Shown in pieces: positions 9,047 through 19,293 of a DNA stretch of 64,000 bases. The translations under genes were made by a program, and so were the position numbers. Each line of letters opens with the position of its first letter. Within the stretch, counting starts at the first letter, position 1. Below the pieces are notes generated by a model. The model had not been told where the DNA came from. It worked only from the letters and a program-made list of their open reading frames with translations, and made no database searches. Source of the DNA: Pseudomonas farris (GTDB lineage Bacteria > Pseudomonadota > Gammaproteobacteria > Pseudomonadales > Pseudomonadaceae); the NCBI RefSeq assembly GCF_019145235.1, contig NZ_JAHSTV010000003.1:124001-188000 (forward strand). The letters are read 5' to 3'.

Positions 9047-9136
9047 TGTGGGAGCGGGCTTGCTCGCGAAGAGGCCGTGTCAGTCAACTTAGATGTTGAA
9101 TGCTGGACAGCTTTCGCGAGCAAGCCCGCTCCCACA
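9047..9136. repeat. REP-type doublet inside the tau operon
   Basis: Inverted TGTGGGAGCGGGCTTGCTCG copies flank about 35 bases between tauC and tauD, within what should be one transcript. Confidence 0.88.
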
Positions 9137-9144
9137 ATGAATAT

Positions 9145-9978
9145 TCAGTGAGCCTGGCCGTGCCATGGCACCAGTTTGCGTTGCAGGGCACGCAGGCCCA
9201 TTTCCATGGCGAATGCGATCAATGCGATCACCAGAATCCCCAGCACCACCACATCGGTAACCAGGAATTGCGCGGCCGATTGCACCATAAAGCCCAAACC
9301 GCTGGTGGCGGCGATCAACTCGGCGGCCACCAGCGTCGACCAACCCACACCCAGACCAATTCGCACACCGGTCAAAATGTCTGGCAAGGCACTGGGCAAA
9401 ATCACGTACCGAATCAACTGCGCCCGAGTCGCGCCCAGCGACTGCGCGGCGCGCAATTTGGCCGGGTCGACGGTGCGCACGCCAGTGGCGGTGGCAATCG
9501 CGATCGGGGCGAAGATCGCCAGGTAGATCAACAAGACTTTCGACAATTCACCGATGCCGCACCAGATCACGATCAGCGGCAGATAAGCCAGCGGCGGAAT
9601 CGGGCGATAGAACTCGATCAGCGGATCAAGAATGCCGCGAGCGATACGGTTGTGGCCGATGGCGATACCCACCGGCACGGCGGTCAGCACCGCGAAGCCC
9701 AAGCCCAGGCCAATACGGCTGAGGCTCGCGCCCAAGTGCTGCCACAAGGTCGAATCCATGTAGCCGGTGGTCACCAGCAGCCAACCTTTTTGCAGCACGG
9801 CGGAGGGTGGCGGCAGGAACAGCGGTTCGATCAAACCAGTGGCCGTGACGGCCCACCAGATCGCCAACAATGCGATCAGGGTCAGCACGCTGATCCAGCG
9901 CGTGTTCAAACTGCGACGCAGCGGAATGACCGTCGAACTCGACTTCACCGTCGCGGCGGGAATTTCATAGGTGCTCAT
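9145..9978 (-). CDS. tauC: Taurine ABC transporter permease
   Basis: This is the inner-membrane permease of the taurine importer. The 277-residue protein has six to seven hydrophobic segments, starting near residue 28 ([17 protein letters not shown]). It carries the permease EAA-type loop [20 protein letters not shown] around residue 180. The gene overlaps the end of tauB by four bases (ATGA at 9975-9978), indicating translational coupling. It works with the ATPase TauB and binding protein TauA. Family resemblance to nitrate/sulfonate (SsuC-type) permeases is strong, but the neighbours TauA, TauB and TauD make taurine the likely substrate. Confidence 0.92.
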   Translation of the reverse strand: MSTYEIPAATVKSSSTVIPLRRSLNTRWISVLTLIALLAIWWAVTATGLIEPLFLPPPSAVLQKGWLLVTTGYMDSTLWQHLGASLSRIGLGLGFAVLTAVPVGIAIGHNRIARGILDPLIEFYRPIPPLAYLPLIVIWCGIGELSKVLLIYLAIFAPIAIATATGVRTVDPAKLRAAQSLGATRAQLIRYVILPSALPDILTGVRIGLGVGWSTLVAAELIAATSGLGFMVQSAAQFLVTDVVVLGILVIALIAFAMEMGLRALQRKLVPWHGQAH

Positions 9979-10769
9979 GCGCGCTCCTGCCGCTGGACGG
10001 CACTGCGTTGGGAAAACACTTTGGCGAGCACGTGTTCGCGGGTTTTGATAAAGCGCGGGTCGGATTTGATTGCCCGCGCCGATTCGCCAGCGGCGTAACG
10101 CTGACCGAAGTCCAGGCTCAGACGCTCGACGATTTGCCCGGGGTTGGGCGCCAGCAAAATCAGATCCGTGGCGAGGAACACCGCTTCTTCAATGTCGTGG
10201 GTAATCAGGAACACCGGTTTGGCGGTGCGTTGCCAGACCTGCAGCAACAGCTCCTGCATCTGTTCGCGGGTGAAGGCATCGAGGGCACCGAAGGGTTCAT
10301 CCATCAGCAAAACCCGAGGGTCTGCTGCGAGGGCGCGAGCGAGGCCAACACGTTGCTTCTGCCCGCCCGAGAGCTGCCAGATTCGGCGATTTTCGAAACC
10401 GGAAAGGTCCACCAGCGCGAGCATTTCCCGGGCGCGGATTTCGCGTTTGTCCCGGGGGACGCCAGCCAGTTCCAGACCGAAGCCGACGTTGGCCAGCACG
10501 TCCTGCCAAGGCAACAGGGCGTCGTCCTGGAACACCACGCCGCGCTCGGCGCTCGGGCCTTTGACTGGCACGCCGTCAAGGGTGATGCGCCCGGCAGTGG
10601 GCTCGACGAAACCGGCAATCAGGTTCAACAGCGAGGTCTTGCCACTGCCGGACGGGCCGAGGGCGACCAGCAACTGCTGGGGCCCCAGACTCAGGGAAAT
10701 ATCCGCCAGCACAGGTTCCGTGCTGCCTGGGTACTGTGCGCAGATGCGCTCCAGCTGTAGCAAAGCCAT
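9975..10769 (-). CDS. tauB: Taurine ABC transporter ATP-binding protein
   Basis: This is the ATPase subunit of the taurine importer. The 264-residue protein has Walker [10 protein letters not shown] near residue 38, the signature [16 protein letters not shown], and Walker [13 protein letters not shown] followed by the switch histidine in LITHDIEEA. The length and sequence fit the TauB/SsuB subgroup. It starts 16 bases after the tauA stop and overlaps tauC by four bases, so tauABC forms a tightly coupled unit. Confidence 0.93.
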   Translation of the reverse strand: MALLQLERICAQYPGSTEPVLADISLSLGPQQLLVALGPSGSGKTSLLNLIAGFVEPTAGRITLDGVPVKGPSAERGVVFQDDALLPWQDVLANVGFGLELAGVPRDKREIRAREMLALVDLSGFENRRIWQLSGGQKQRVGLARALAADPRVLLMDEPFGALDAFTREQMQELLLQVWQRTAKPVFLITHDIEEAVFLATDLILLAPNPGQIVERLSLDFGQRYAAGESARAIKSDPRFIKTREHVLAKVFSQRSAVQRQERA

Positions 10770-10785
10770 CGCGGTTAACTCCCGA

Positions 10786-11763
10786 TCAATTGGTGATGTA
10801 TTTGGCGCTGACGTACGGCGCGTAGTCCGGCAGCACGGCCTCGACCTTGCCCTGTTCCTTGAGGAATACCGCAGTGTCGGTGATGGCCTTGGTGGTCGGC
10901 GCGCCGAGGGTGATCACCTGATCAGCCGCGAGCGGGAAGACGTTGCCTTGCAGCAGCAATGGAATGTCGCTGGCCTTGGCACCGGAGAGCTTCACCAGTT
11001 TGTCGACATTGCTTTGGTTGGCGAGCCAGGCTTTCGGGTCTTTGCGGTAGTCGGCGTAGGCATCGAGGGTCACTTTGGCGAACGCGGTGACGATTTCCGG
11101 GTGCTTCTGGGCGAAATCCTTACGCACGATCCAGGCATCGAAAGTCGGTGCGCCGAATTTGGCCAGTTCGCCCGAGGTGATCAGCACTTTGCCGTTTTCC
11201 TTGGCCACGCCGAGCGCTGGGTCCCAGACGTAGGTGGCGTCGATATCACCGCGTTTCCATGCAGCGATAATCGCCGGCGGCGCGAGGTTGAGCACGGTGA
11301 CTTTCGATGGGTCGATGTTCCAGTGTTTCAGCGCGGCCAACAGGCTGTAGTGGCCGGTGGAAACAAACGGTACGGCAATTTTCTTGCCGATCAGGTCTTG
11401 CGGGGTCTTGATCCCGGAACCGTCGCGAGCGACCAGCGCTTCGGCGGCGCCGATCTGGGTGGCGATGAGAAAGGTTTCTACCGGGACTTTGCGGGTGATT
11501 GCCGCCGTCAGGGGGCTGGAACCGAGGTAGCCGATCTGCACATCGCCAGACGCGATGGCGGCAATGATGTCGGCGCCGTTGTCGAATTTGCGCCAGTCGA
11601 TATTGGCGTTGGTGGCTTTTTCGTAGGTGCCGTCAGCCTGGGCGACTTTGGCCGGGTCAACGGTGGTCTGGTAGGCGACGGTCACATCTGCCGCCTGAGC
11701 CAGGAAACTCGCCGAAGCCAGAAACGCGGCGGCCAGAAGGCGAAGAGGGGAAGTCAGTTTCAT
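10786..11763 (-). CDS. tauA: Taurine ABC transporter substrate-binding protein
   Basis: This is the periplasmic taurine-binding protein. The 325-residue product has a signal peptide ending [14 protein letters not shown], then the NMT1/SsuA-like fold ([36 protein letters not shown]). It is the first gene of tauABCD. Upstream, 290 bases hold an AT-rich promoter-like stretch near 11815-11860 and a divergent repeat at 11886-12033. In enterobacteria such operons are turned on by Cbl/CysB during sulfate starvation; no regulator gene is adjacent here. Confidence 0.92.
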   Translation of the reverse strand: MKLTSPLRLLAAAFLASASFLAQAADVTVAYQTTVDPAKVAQADGTYEKATNANIDWRKFDNGADIIAAIASGDVQIGYLGSSPLTAAITRKVPVETFLIATQIGAAEALVARDGSGIKTPQDLIGKKIAVPFVSTGHYSLLAALKHWNIDPSKVTVLNLAPPAIIAAWKRGDIDATYVWDPALGVAKENGKVLITSGELAKFGAPTFDAWIVRKDFAQKHPEIVTAFAKVTLDAYADYRKDPKAWLANQSNVDKLVKLSGAKASDIPLLLQGNVFPLAADQVITLGAPTTKAITDTAVFLKEQGKVEAVLPDYAPYVSAKYITN

Positions 11764-11885
11764 CGGGAAGCTCCTTGTCAGGCGACCGAGAGTCGGCGTG
11801 AAAAGGAGACTAAATGATATAAGAATCCGAAAATAAATAACTTTTTCGAATTACCTTATGAGCGGAAAATTCTAAGAGAGGCCGT

Positions 11886-12033
11886 TGTGGCGAGGGGGCT
11901 TGTCGGACCGCCGCATCGCCCCGTTCGGCTGCGAAGCAGTCGTAATGCAGGCGACTCGGTTTATCCGAAATATTGCGTGTGTCGGTTTTGGGACTGCTGT
12001 GCAGTCCAACGGGGGCAAGCCCCCTCGCCACAG
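11886..12033. repeat. Imperfect inverted repeat, TGTGGCGAGGGGGC family
   Basis: The left arm reads TGTGGCGAGGGGGCTTG and the right arm CAAGCCCCCTCGCCACA, with about 110 bases between. Inside lie further short palindromes. This is a third family of Pseudomonas intergenic repeat in this window, placed between gshA and tauA. Confidence 0.75.
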
Positions 12034-12053
12034 AGGGGACCTGCTCTGGCAGT

Positions 12054-13652
12054 TTAGTTGCTGATCGCCAGAATACTCGCCTGATACGACCCGACAAACA
12101 CATCGAAATCGCCGACTTCGTTCTGTTCCAGCTCTACCTGCTGAGCCAGCGACGAGCGCGCCCGTTCTTCAAATTTAGCCTGTTCTTCGCTTGAAAGCGG
12201 CTCGCTGCGGAAAAACTCTGCGTGCACCTGACTCTGACGCAAGGAGAACTGAGCAAAGCTTTCCTTGTGCTCGGCCATCGCCGCCAACACCTGAGCCGAT
12301 GGCGTCAGGGACGAGTCCTTGACCTTGGCCAGTTGTGCGTCCAGCGCCTTGCTGTGAGCATCGCCGCCATGGCTTTGATCCAGCAACGCCGCCAATGGCG
12401 CAATTTTTTCCAGCAATTCGCCGGCCCATTCCTTCAGGTCTACCAGGTGCCCGTCGCGTTGCAACTGCAGGCCCGGACGACGACCTTCCTTGACCACGCT
12501 GAGGAAGTTCGACGTCGCATTGCCACAGCTGGTGCTGGTCAGCAGCGGGCTGTCGTTCAGCGCGCAATACAACAGGAACGCATCAAGGAACCGCGACTCG
12601 GTGAGGTCGATGCCCATCGGCAGGAACGGGTTGATGTCCAGGCAGCGCACTTCAACGTATTGAATGCCACGGGCCACCAACGCCTGGATCGGCCGCTCGC
12701 CGGTGTAGGTCACGCGTTTCGGGCGGATGTTGGAGTAGTACTCGTTTTCGATCTGCAGGATGTTGGTGTTGAGCTGAACCCACTCACCGTCCTGGTGCGT
12801 ACCGATCTCGACGTATGGCGGGTAAGGCGTGGCCACGGCTTTGCGCAGGCTGTCGGTGTAGCTGGTCAGATCGTTGTAGCACGGCGTCAGGCCGGCTTGG
12901 GCGTTGCTCTGGTAACCCAGATCGCTCATGCGCAGGCTGGTGGCGTACGGCAGGTACAACGTGTCCGGGTCCAGCTGTTCCAGTTGATGCGAACGACCGC
13001 GCAGGAAACCGGCGTCCAGCGCAGGCGAGGCGCCGAACAGGTACATCAGCAGCCAGCTGTAGCGACGGAAGTTGCGGATCAGCGCGATGTAGGCCGACGA
13101 TTGATAATCGCGATCGGTGCCGACAAAGCCTTCGGCCTCTTTAAGCAGCGGCCAGAGCTTTTCCGGCAGGGAAAAGTTGTAGTGGATCCCGGCGATGCAC
13201 TGCATGGTCTTGCCGTAACGCAGGGCCAGACCCTTGCGATAGACATACTTAAGCTGACCGATGTTGGAGGTGCCGTAATAAGCGATCGGGATGTCTTCCT
13301 CGGCCGGCAACGGGCACGGCATCGATGGACTCCACAGGTACTCATTACCGAGCTTGCTGTAGGCAAACCGATGGATCTTATCGAGGCTCGCCAGGGTATC
13401 TGCCGGGTCTGGCAGGGCTGGCGTGATGAACTCCAGCAGCGACTCGGAATAGTCAGTGGTGATTTGTTCATTGGTCAGCGCGGAACCCAATGCTTCAGGG
13501 TGCGGCGTTTGCGCCAGGCGCCCTTCGCCTGTCACGCGCAGGCATTCACGTTCGATGCCGTGAAGGCACTGTTCGAGCAGAGAGAGGTTAGCGCGCTCGC
13601 CAAGCAGAGCCAGGCGGCGGTTGAGAAGTTCGCTCAAGTTGGATTCCTTCAC
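12054..13652 (-). CDS. gshA: Glutamate-cysteine ligase
   Basis: GshA joins L-glutamate and L-cysteine, the first step of glutathione synthesis. The product is about 530 residues, as usual for the gamma-proteobacterial type. Landmarks are [10 protein letters not shown] near residue 32, [18 protein letters not shown], and the region [13 protein letters not shown]. Two starts are possible: GTG at 13652 (532 residues) and TTG at 13637, which follows AAGGA at a good distance and gives the more typical [12 protein letters not shown] beginning. I give the longer frame but lean to the TTG. It stands alone near other sulfur genes; cysteine made through EpsC would be its substrate. Confidence 0.93.
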   Translation of the reverse strand: MKESNLSELLNRRLALLGERANLSLLEQCLHGIERECLRVTGEGRLAQTPHPEALGSALTNEQITTDYSESLLEFITPALPDPADTLASLDKIHRFAYSKLGNEYLWSPSMPCPLPAEEDIPIAYYGTSNIGQLKYVYRKGLALRYGKTMQCIAGIHYNFSLPEKLWPLLKEAEGFVGTDRDYQSSAYIALIRNFRRYSWLLMYLFGASPALDAGFLRGRSHQLEQLDPDTLYLPYATSLRMSDLGYQSNAQAGLTPCYNDLTSYTDSLRKAVATPYPPYVEIGTHQDGEWVQLNTNILQIENEYYSNIRPKRVTYTGERPIQALVARGIQYVEVRCLDINPFLPMGIDLTESRFLDAFLLYCALNDSPLLTSTSCGNATSNFLSVVKEGRRPGLQLQRDGHLVDLKEWAGELLEKIAPLAALLDQSHGGDAHSKALDAQLAKVKDSSLTPSAQVLAAMAEHKESFAQFSLRQSQVHAEFFRSEPLSSEEQAKFEERARSSLAQQVELEQNEVGDFDVFVGSYQASILAISN

Positions 13653-13782
13653 GCGTCAGTCGCCCCAATATGGGGGTGGGCAAGACGGTCTACAAGGGTG
13701 AAGTTAAAACTGGCGTTTTCGCCTGGTTTTCGGGCCGCACTGGCCTGCTGTCAGCCAGCCAGGGATTGATCGCCGCAATCCC

Positions 13783-13874
13783 CTGTGGGAGCGGGCTTGC
13801 TCGCGAAGAGGGCGTGTCCGTCAACATTGAAGTTGCCTGACACACCGCCTTCGCGAGCAAGCCCGCTCCCACAG
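13783..13874. repeat. REP-type doublet
   Basis: Inverted TGTGGGAGCGGGCTTGCTCG copies lie between the thioesterase stop and the gshA start, a 278-base space with no other visible feature. Confidence 0.88.
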
Positions 13875-13930
13875 AAAACTCCGACGCTGCAGTCACAGCG
13901 CCGAAATTAACTCAAATTGATGATGGGGGG

Positions 13931-14314
13931 CTACAGGACAGCGAACGTGCCTTGTGCTTTTGCGACGAGTTTGTCGCCTTGCATCACGTCGGCTTCAACC
14001 ACCAGCGTGCGGCGGCCCGGATGGATCACCCGTGCCGTGCACATCACTTCACCGTCGGCGACGGCGCGGATGTAGTTGATCTTGCACTCGATGGTTGCGC
14101 TCTGCTGGTCAAAGCCGTGGGTGCTGGAACAGGCCAGCCCCATGGCAATGTCCACCAGACTGAACAAAGCGCCGCCGTGCAGCTTGCCGCCGCGATTGCG
14201 CAGTTCTGGCTCAAGCGCCAGGGCGACTTGCGCCACCCCGGTTTCCAGACTGTGCAAGCGACACCCCAGCAGCTTGAAAAACGCGCTTTCGGTCAAGCCG
14301 ACCGGGATCTCCAT
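13931..14314 (-). CDS. PaaI-type hotdog-fold acyl-CoA thioesterase
   Basis: This 127-residue hotdog-fold protein resembles PaaI/4HBT thioesterases, which hydrolyse acyl- or aryl-CoA esters. The key segment is RNRGGKLHGGALFSLVDIAM, with the HGG motif and an acidic residue one helix turn later. The C-terminal strand carries GRRTLVVEADVMQGDKLVA. Its ATG shares one base with the tex stop (TGATG at 14312-14316), so it is probably translated from the tex mRNA by re-initiation. The substrate cannot be told from sequence. Confidence 0.82.
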   Translation of the reverse strand: MEIPVGLTESAFFKLLGCRLHSLETGVAQVALALEPELRNRGGKLHGGALFSLVDIAMGLACSSTHGFDQQSATIECKINYIRAVADGEVMCTARVIHPGRRTLVVEADVMQGDKLVAKAQGTFAVL

Positions 14315-16638
14315 CAGCGTTTTTTCAACTGTTTGGCGTTAGCGAACAGCGAGGCCATGGCGTTGTTGGCCGGGGCTGCTGCCGTGGTTTCCTTGCGCGG
14401 TGCGGTGTTCTGGGATTGGCGTGGTGCCGAACCTGGACGCGCACCGCGAGCACCGTCGATCTTCTCGCCCGGGGTGTCGCTCATGCGCATCGACAGGCCA
14501 ACGCGTTTGCGCGGGATGTCGACTTCCATGACCTTCACCTTGACTACATCACCGGCCTTCACCGCTTCGCGCGGATCCTTGATGAACTTCTCCGACAGCG
14601 CGGAAATGTGTACCAAACCGTCCTGATGCACGCCGATGTCGACGAAGGCGCCGAAGTTGGTCACGTTGGTGACCACGCCTTCGAGGATCATCCCCAGTTG
14701 CAAGTCCTTGAGGTCTTCGACGCCTTCCTGGAACTCGGCGGTTTTGAACTCGGGACGCGGGTCGCGACCGGGTTTTTCCAGCTCTTGCAGGATGTCGGTG
14801 ACCGTCGGCAGACCGAAGGTTTCGTCGGTGTACTTCTTCGGATCGAGGCGCTTGAGGAAGCTCGCGTCGCCGATCAGCGAGCGAATGTCACGGTCGGTTT
14901 CAGCGGCAATGCGCTGCACCAGCGGATAGGCTTCCGGGTGAACCGCGGACGAGTCCAATGGGTTGTCGCCATTCATCACGCGCAGGAAACCGGCGGCCTG
15001 TTCAAAGGTTTTTTCACCCAGACGCGCGACTTTTTTCAGCGCCGCACGGGTTTTGAAGGCACCGTGCTCGTCGCGGTGGCTGACGATATTTTGCGCCAGG
15101 GTCGCATTAAGGCCGGAGATACGCGCCAGCAGCGCCACGGAGGCGGTGTTGACGTCGACGCCCACGGCGTTCACGCAGTCCTCGACCACCGCGTCCAGGC
15201 CGCGTGCCAGTTTCAGCTGCGACACGTCGTGCTGGTACTGGCCGACGCCGATGGATTTCGGATCGATCTTCACCAGCTCAGCCAGCGGATCCTGCAAGCG
15301 ACGGGCAATCGACACCGCGCCACGGATCGACACGTCGAGGTCCGGGAATTCCTTGGAGGCCAGTTCCGACGCCGAGTACACCGATGCGCCGGCCTCGGAG
15401 ACCATGACTTTGGTCATCTTCATGGCTGGGTATTTTTTGATCAGCTCAGCAGCGAGCTTGTCGGTTTCACGGCTGGCGGTGCCGTTGCCGATGGCGATCA
15501 GATCCACCGAATGCTTGGCGCACAGGGCGGCGAGCACGGCGAGGGTCTGGTCCCACTTGTTGTGCGGCACGTGCGGGTAAACCGTGGCGTGATCCAACAG
15601 CTTGCCGGTGGCATCGACCACGGCGACCTTGCAACCGGTGCGCAGGCCCGGGTCGAGGCCCAAGGTGGCACGCGGGCCGGCCGGGGCCGACAGCAGCAAG
15701 TCGTGCAGGTTGTGTGCGAACACGTTGATCGCTTCGGTTTCCGCGCCATCACGCAGTTCGCCCAGCAGGTCGGTTTCCAGGTGGGTGTAGAGCTTGACCT
15801 TCCAGGTCCAGCGCACCACTTCGCCCAGCCATTTGTCGGCGGCGCGGTTCTGGTTCTGGATGCCGAATTGCTGGCCGATCATGCCTTCGCACGGGTGCAT
15901 GGTGCCCGGCAGTTCATCGCCGACTTTCAGCGCGGAGCTGAGAATGCCTTCGTTGCGGCCACGGAAAATCGCCAGCGCGCGGTGCGATGGCATGCTTTTC
16001 AGCGGTTCGTCGTGTTCGAAGTAGTCGCGGAACTTGGCGCCTTCCTCTTCCTTGCCAGCGATCACGCGGGCACTGAGGGTGGCTTCCTGCTTGAGATAGT
16101 TGCGCAACTTGTCCAGCAGGCCAGCGTCTTCGGCGAAGCGCTCCATGAGGATGTACTTGGCGCCTTCAAGGGCTGCTTTCACATCGGCCACGCCTTTTTC
16201 GGCGTCGATGAAGCGCGCGGCTTCGGCTTCAGGGTTCAGGGTCGGGTCGTTGAACAGGCCGTCGGCCAGCTCGCCGAGGCCGGCTTCCAGGGCGATCTGG
16301 CCCTTGGTGCGGCGCTTCTGCTTGTACGGCAGGTACAAGTCTTCGAGACGGGTCTTGGTGTCGGCGAGTTTGATGTCGCGTTCGAGTTGCGGGGTCAGCT
16401 TGCCTTGCTCTTGAATGCTGGCGAGGATGCTGATCCGCCGTTCGTCGAGTTCTCGCAGGTAGCGCAGACGCTCTTCCAGATGACGCAACTGGATGTCATC
16501 GAGGCTGCCGGTCACTTCTTTCCGGTAGCGGGCGATGAAGGGAACGGTAGAGCCTTCATCGAGTAGCGCGACGGCCGCTTCGACCTGTTGTGGGCGGACG
16601 CCGAGTTCCTCGGCGATGCGGCTGTTGATGCTGTCCAT
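14314..16638 (-). CDS. tex: Tex transcription accessory protein
   Basis: Tex is a conserved cytoplasmic RNA-binding protein related to eukaryotic Spt6. The 774-residue product shows the N-terminal helical region, the YqgF-like domain from about residue 330 ([20 protein letters not shown]), helix-hairpin-helix repeats near 500-560 ([20 protein letters not shown]), and an S1 domain near 650-720 ([20 protein letters not shown]). A low-complexity Arg/Ala tail ends KQLKKR. The ATG at 16638 follows AGGTGG; an upstream TTG at 16653 would put that site inside the gene. It is coupled to the downstream thioesterase by TGATG. Confidence 0.95.
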   Translation of the reverse strand: MDSINSRIAEELGVRPQQVEAAVALLDEGSTVPFIARYRKEVTGSLDDIQLRHLEERLRYLRELDERRISILASIQEQGKLTPQLERDIKLADTKTRLEDLYLPYKQKRRTKGQIALEAGLGELADGLFNDPTLNPEAEAARFIDAEKGVADVKAALEGAKYILMERFAEDAGLLDKLRNYLKQEATLSARVIAGKEEEGAKFRDYFEHDEPLKSMPSHRALAIFRGRNEGILSSALKVGDELPGTMHPCEGMIGQQFGIQNQNRAADKWLGEVVRWTWKVKLYTHLETDLLGELRDGAETEAINVFAHNLHDLLLSAPAGPRATLGLDPGLRTGCKVAVVDATGKLLDHATVYPHVPHNKWDQTLAVLAALCAKHSVDLIAIGNGTASRETDKLAAELIKKYPAMKMTKVMVSEAGASVYSASELASKEFPDLDVSIRGAVSIARRLQDPLAELVKIDPKSIGVGQYQHDVSQLKLARGLDAVVEDCVNAVGVDVNTASVALLARISGLNATLAQNIVSHRDEHGAFKTRAALKKVARLGEKTFEQAAGFLRVMNGDNPLDSSAVHPEAYPLVQRIAAETDRDIRSLIGDASFLKRLDPKKYTDETFGLPTVTDILQELEKPGRDPRPEFKTAEFQEGVEDLKDLQLGMILEGVVTNVTNFGAFVDIGVHQDGLVHISALSEKFIKDPREAVKAGDVVKVKVMEVDIPRKRVGLSMRMSDTPGEKIDGARGARPGSAPRQSQNTAPRKETTAAAPANNAMASLFANAKQLKKR

Positions 16639-16997
16639 AAAACCACCTGACAAATTGTGAAAGCAGGCTCGCAGGCGCAGAGATAAGGGCTCGGCGAGTC
16701 TGGTTGAGCGGCCTGGCGTGCGCCGCTACCTGAGCCAACAGGCTTCCCGTTGACCCGTGAAATCGAACAATTACTGCCAGCGCCATGAAAAAAAACGGCT
16801 GCTTACAGTAACGATCAGACGTTGCCTGACACAAAAGGCCGCGCATTATAACCAGCGTTCTGTCCATTCGGGGGTATCGCGGTTTGTAGGCACAATGCCC
16901 GGTTTTCTGGCGGTAGAGGAAAAATCTGCTAACAATGCACACGGTGCGTATAACGGCAGCTACGCCATAATGCGCGCCGAGATCAAAGGAGCATCCA
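16639..16997. other. Divergent intergenic region between tex and ompR
   Basis: This 359-base stretch separates two divergent genes and must hold both promoters. An AAAGGAG ribosome site lies just before ompR. I see no convincing gene, hairpin terminator or repeat in it. Confidence 0.6.
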
Positions 16998-17738
16998 ATG
17001 AGCAGCACTGCAAACATTGCTGAAGGCGAAAAAATTCTTATTGTTGACGACGATCCTGGGCTGAGCAGCCTGCTGGAGCGTTTTTTCGTCAGCAAGGGCT
17101 ACCGCGCCCGCGCCGTCCCGAACACTGAACAAATGGACCGCCTGCTGGCGCGTGAAGTGTTCAACCTGGTCGTCCTCGACCTGATGCTGCCCGGCGAAGA
17201 CGGCTTGACCGCTTGCCGCCGCCTGCGCACGGCGAACAATCAGATTCCGATCATCATGCTGACCGCCAAGGGCGATGAGCTTAGCCGCATCAAGGGCCTG
17301 GAACTGGGCGCCGACGATTACCTGGCCAAGCCGTTCAACCCGGACGAACTGATGGCTCGGGTCAAAGCGGTTCTGCGTCGTCAGGCGGCACCGGTGCCGG
17401 GCGCCCCGGGCAGCGAAGACGAAAGCGTGACCTTCGGTGACTACGAACTGTCCCTGGCCACCCGCGAACTCAAGCGCGGCGACGAAGTGCATATGCTCAC
17501 CACCGGTGAGTTTGCGGTGCTCAAGGCATTGGTCATGAACGCGCGTCAGCCACTGACCCGCGATAAACTGATGAACCTGGCCCGTGGCCGCGAGTGGGAT
17601 GCCCTGGAGCGTTCCATCGACGTGCAGATTTCCCGTCTGCGCCGGATGATCGAACCCGATCCGTCCAAACCACGCTATATCCAGACCGTCTGGGGCGTGG
17701 GTTACGTGTTCGTTCCGGATGGCGCCGCCACGAAGTGA
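16998..17738 (+). CDS. ompR: OmpR response regulator
   Basis: This osmotic and envelope response regulator has 246 residues. The receiver domain spans about 11-125, with the acidic pocket DDD at 17-19, the phosphorylated Asp61 in VVLDLMLPGEDG, Thr in MLTAKGD and Lys in LAKPFNPDEL. The winged-helix DNA-binding domain follows (about 145-240), with RSIDVQISRLRRMIE and the terminal VWGVGYVFVPDG. AAAGGAG precedes the ATG. envZ follows on the same strand, but a repeat-containing gap of 115 bases separates them, unlike the overlap in enterobacteria. Confidence 0.95.
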   Translation: MSSTANIAEGEKILIVDDDPGLSSLLERFFVSKGYRARAVPNTEQMDRLLAREVFNLVVLDLMLPGEDGLTACRRLRTANNQIPIIMLTAKGDELSRIKGLELGADDYLAKPFNPDELMARVKAVLRRQAAPVPGAPGSEDESVTFGDYELSLATRELKRGDEVHMLTTGEFAVLKALVMNARQPLTRDKLMNLARGREWDALERSIDVQISRLRRMIEPDPSKPRYIQTVWGVGYVFVPDGAATK

Positions 17739-17747
17739 TCGGTGATT

Positions 17748-17836
17748 TGTAGGAGCGGGTCTTGCGGGTAACGGGTCAGATGACCTTTCCCGCAGACTCG
17801 CGATCTGCAATATGCGAGCATCGCTCGCTCCTGCAA
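17748..17836. repeat. Diverged palindromic repeat between ompR and envZ
   Basis: The left end reads TGTAGGAGCGGGTCTTGCGG and the right end GAGCATCGCTCGCTCCTGCA, an imperfect inverted pair related to the TGTGGGAGCG elements. An inner CCCGCAGACTCGCG segment can also pair. It lies inside the two-component operon. Confidence 0.7.
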
Positions 17837-17853
17837 GTATGTAGCGGTTACCC

Positions 17854-19167
17854 ATGAAAACCCCTGTTTGGTTCCCCCAGAGCTTCTTCTCCCGCACCCT
17901 GTGGCTGGTGCTGATCGTCGTCCTGTTCTCCAAGGCGCTGACCCTGGTTTATCTGTTGATGAACGAAGATGTGCTGGTGGATCGCCAATACAGCCACGGC
18001 GTCGCCCTGACGCTGCGTGCCTATTGGGCCGCCGACGAAGAGAACCGCACGAAGATCGCCGATGCCGCGACCCTGATCCGGGTGGTGGGTGCCGGTGTGC
18101 CGGAAGGCGAACAGCACTGGCCCTACAGCGAGATCTACCAGCGACAGATGCAGGCCGAATTGGGTGCCGACACCGAAGTGCGATTACGCATGCACTCACC
18201 GCCGGCGCTGTGGGTCCGGGCGCCCAGCCTGGGCGATGGCTGGCTGAAAGTGCCGTTGTACCCGCATCCATTGCGCGGCCAGAAAATCTGGAACGTGCTC
18301 GGTTGGTTCCTCGCCATTGGTTTGTTGTCCACCGCCTCGGCGTGGATCTTCGTAAGCCAGCTCAATCAACCGCTTAAACGACTGGTCTATGCCGCGAGGC
18401 AACTCGGTCAGGGCCGCAGCGTGCGCCTGCCGATCAGTGATACACCGAGCGAGATGACCGAGGTTTATCGCGCCTTCAACCAAATGGCTGAAGACGTCGA
18501 ACAGGCGGGGCGCGAACGGGAGCTGATGCTGGCCGGGGTCTCTCACGATCTACGCACGCCCCTGACCCGTTTGCGGCTGTCCCTGGAGCTGATGGGCGAT
18601 CACAGTGACCTGACAGACGACATGATCCGCGACATTGAAGACATGGACGCGATTCTGGATCAGTTCCTGGCGTTCATTCGTGACGGACGTGACGAGTCTG
18701 TGGAAGAAGTGGACCTGAGCGAGCTGGTTCGAGAAGTCGCTGCACCGTACAACCAGAACGAAGAGAAAGTGCACTTGCGCCTGGAGCCGATCCAGCCGTT
18801 CCCGTTGCGTCGGGTGTCGATGAAACGGCTGCTGAACAACCTGATCGGCAATGCTCTGCATCACGCCGGCAGCGGCGTCGAAGTGGCGGCTTATGTGTCC
18901 GGAGATACCAGTGCACCGTATGTGGTGCTGAGCGTCATGGACCGTGGCGCGGGGATCGATCCGTCGGAACTGGAGGCGATCTTCAACCCGTTCACCCGTG
19001 GCGATCGTGCCCGGGGCGGGAAGGGGACGGGGTTGGGGTTGGCAATCGTGAAGCGGATCGCTTCGATGCATGGCGGGAATGTCGAGCTGCGCAACCGGTC
19101 CGGTGGTGGGCTGGAAGCGCGGGTGCGGTTGCCGCTTGGGTTGATGTTGCCGAGGGATGCTGTCTGA
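17854..19167 (+). CDS. envZ: EnvZ sensor histidine kinase
   Basis: This is the inner-membrane kinase partner of OmpR. The 437-residue protein has a first membrane segment at about 12-32, a periplasmic region, a second segment at about 148-168 (VLGWFLAIGLLSTASAWIFV), a HAMP domain, and the dimerisation H-box GVSHDLRTPLTRLR with the phosphorylated His231. The ATPase domain has the N-box NNLIGNALHHAG, the G1 box DRGAGID and the G2 box GKGTGLGLAIVKRIA. It is transcribed in the same direction as ompR, with an intervening palindromic repeat. Confidence 0.94.
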   Translation: MKTPVWFPQSFFSRTLWLVLIVVLFSKALTLVYLLMNEDVLVDRQYSHGVALTLRAYWAADEENRTKIADAATLIRVVGAGVPEGEQHWPYSEIYQRQMQAELGADTEVRLRMHSPPALWVRAPSLGDGWLKVPLYPHPLRGQKIWNVLGWFLAIGLLSTASAWIFVSQLNQPLKRLVYAARQLGQGRSVRLPISDTPSEMTEVYRAFNQMAEDVEQAGRERELMLAGVSHDLRTPLTRLRLSLELMGDHSDLTDDMIRDIEDMDAILDQFLAFIRDGRDESVEEVDLSELVREVAAPYNQNEEKVHLRLEPIQPFPLRRVSMKRLLNNLIGNALHHAGSGVEVAAYVSGDTSAPYVVLSVMDRGAGIDPSELEAIFNPFTRGDRARGGKGTGLGLAIVKRIASMHGGNVELRNRSGGGLEARVRLPLGLMLPRDAV

Positions 19168-19170
19168 CTC

Positions 19171-19281
19171 GATCGTTCCCACGCGCAGCAAAGGAATGCA
19201 GCCCGGGACGCTCCGCGTCCCATCCAGAGCCGAACGCGGAGCGTCCGTAGAGGCATTCCCACGCGGAGCGTGGGAACGATC
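19171..19281. repeat. Intergenic palindromic repeat pair, GTTCCCACGC family
   Basis: GATCGTTCCCACGC and its inverse bracket inner copies of GACGCTCCGCGTCC and GGAGCGTCC. It lies between the convergent ends of envZ and rimK and resembles the element at 837-937. Confidence 0.78.
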
Positions 19282-19293
19282 ACCTTGCCAGCT

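Noticed and set aside
14416-16566. 716-codon open frame opposite tex
   Set aside because: It is fully antisense to a certain gene and consists of His/Arg/Gln/Val-rich shadow sequence without domains. Long antisense frames are expected from the G/C third-position bias; the same holds for those at 12222-13769, 6954-8048, 31755-33230, 29754-30851 and 42684-43901.
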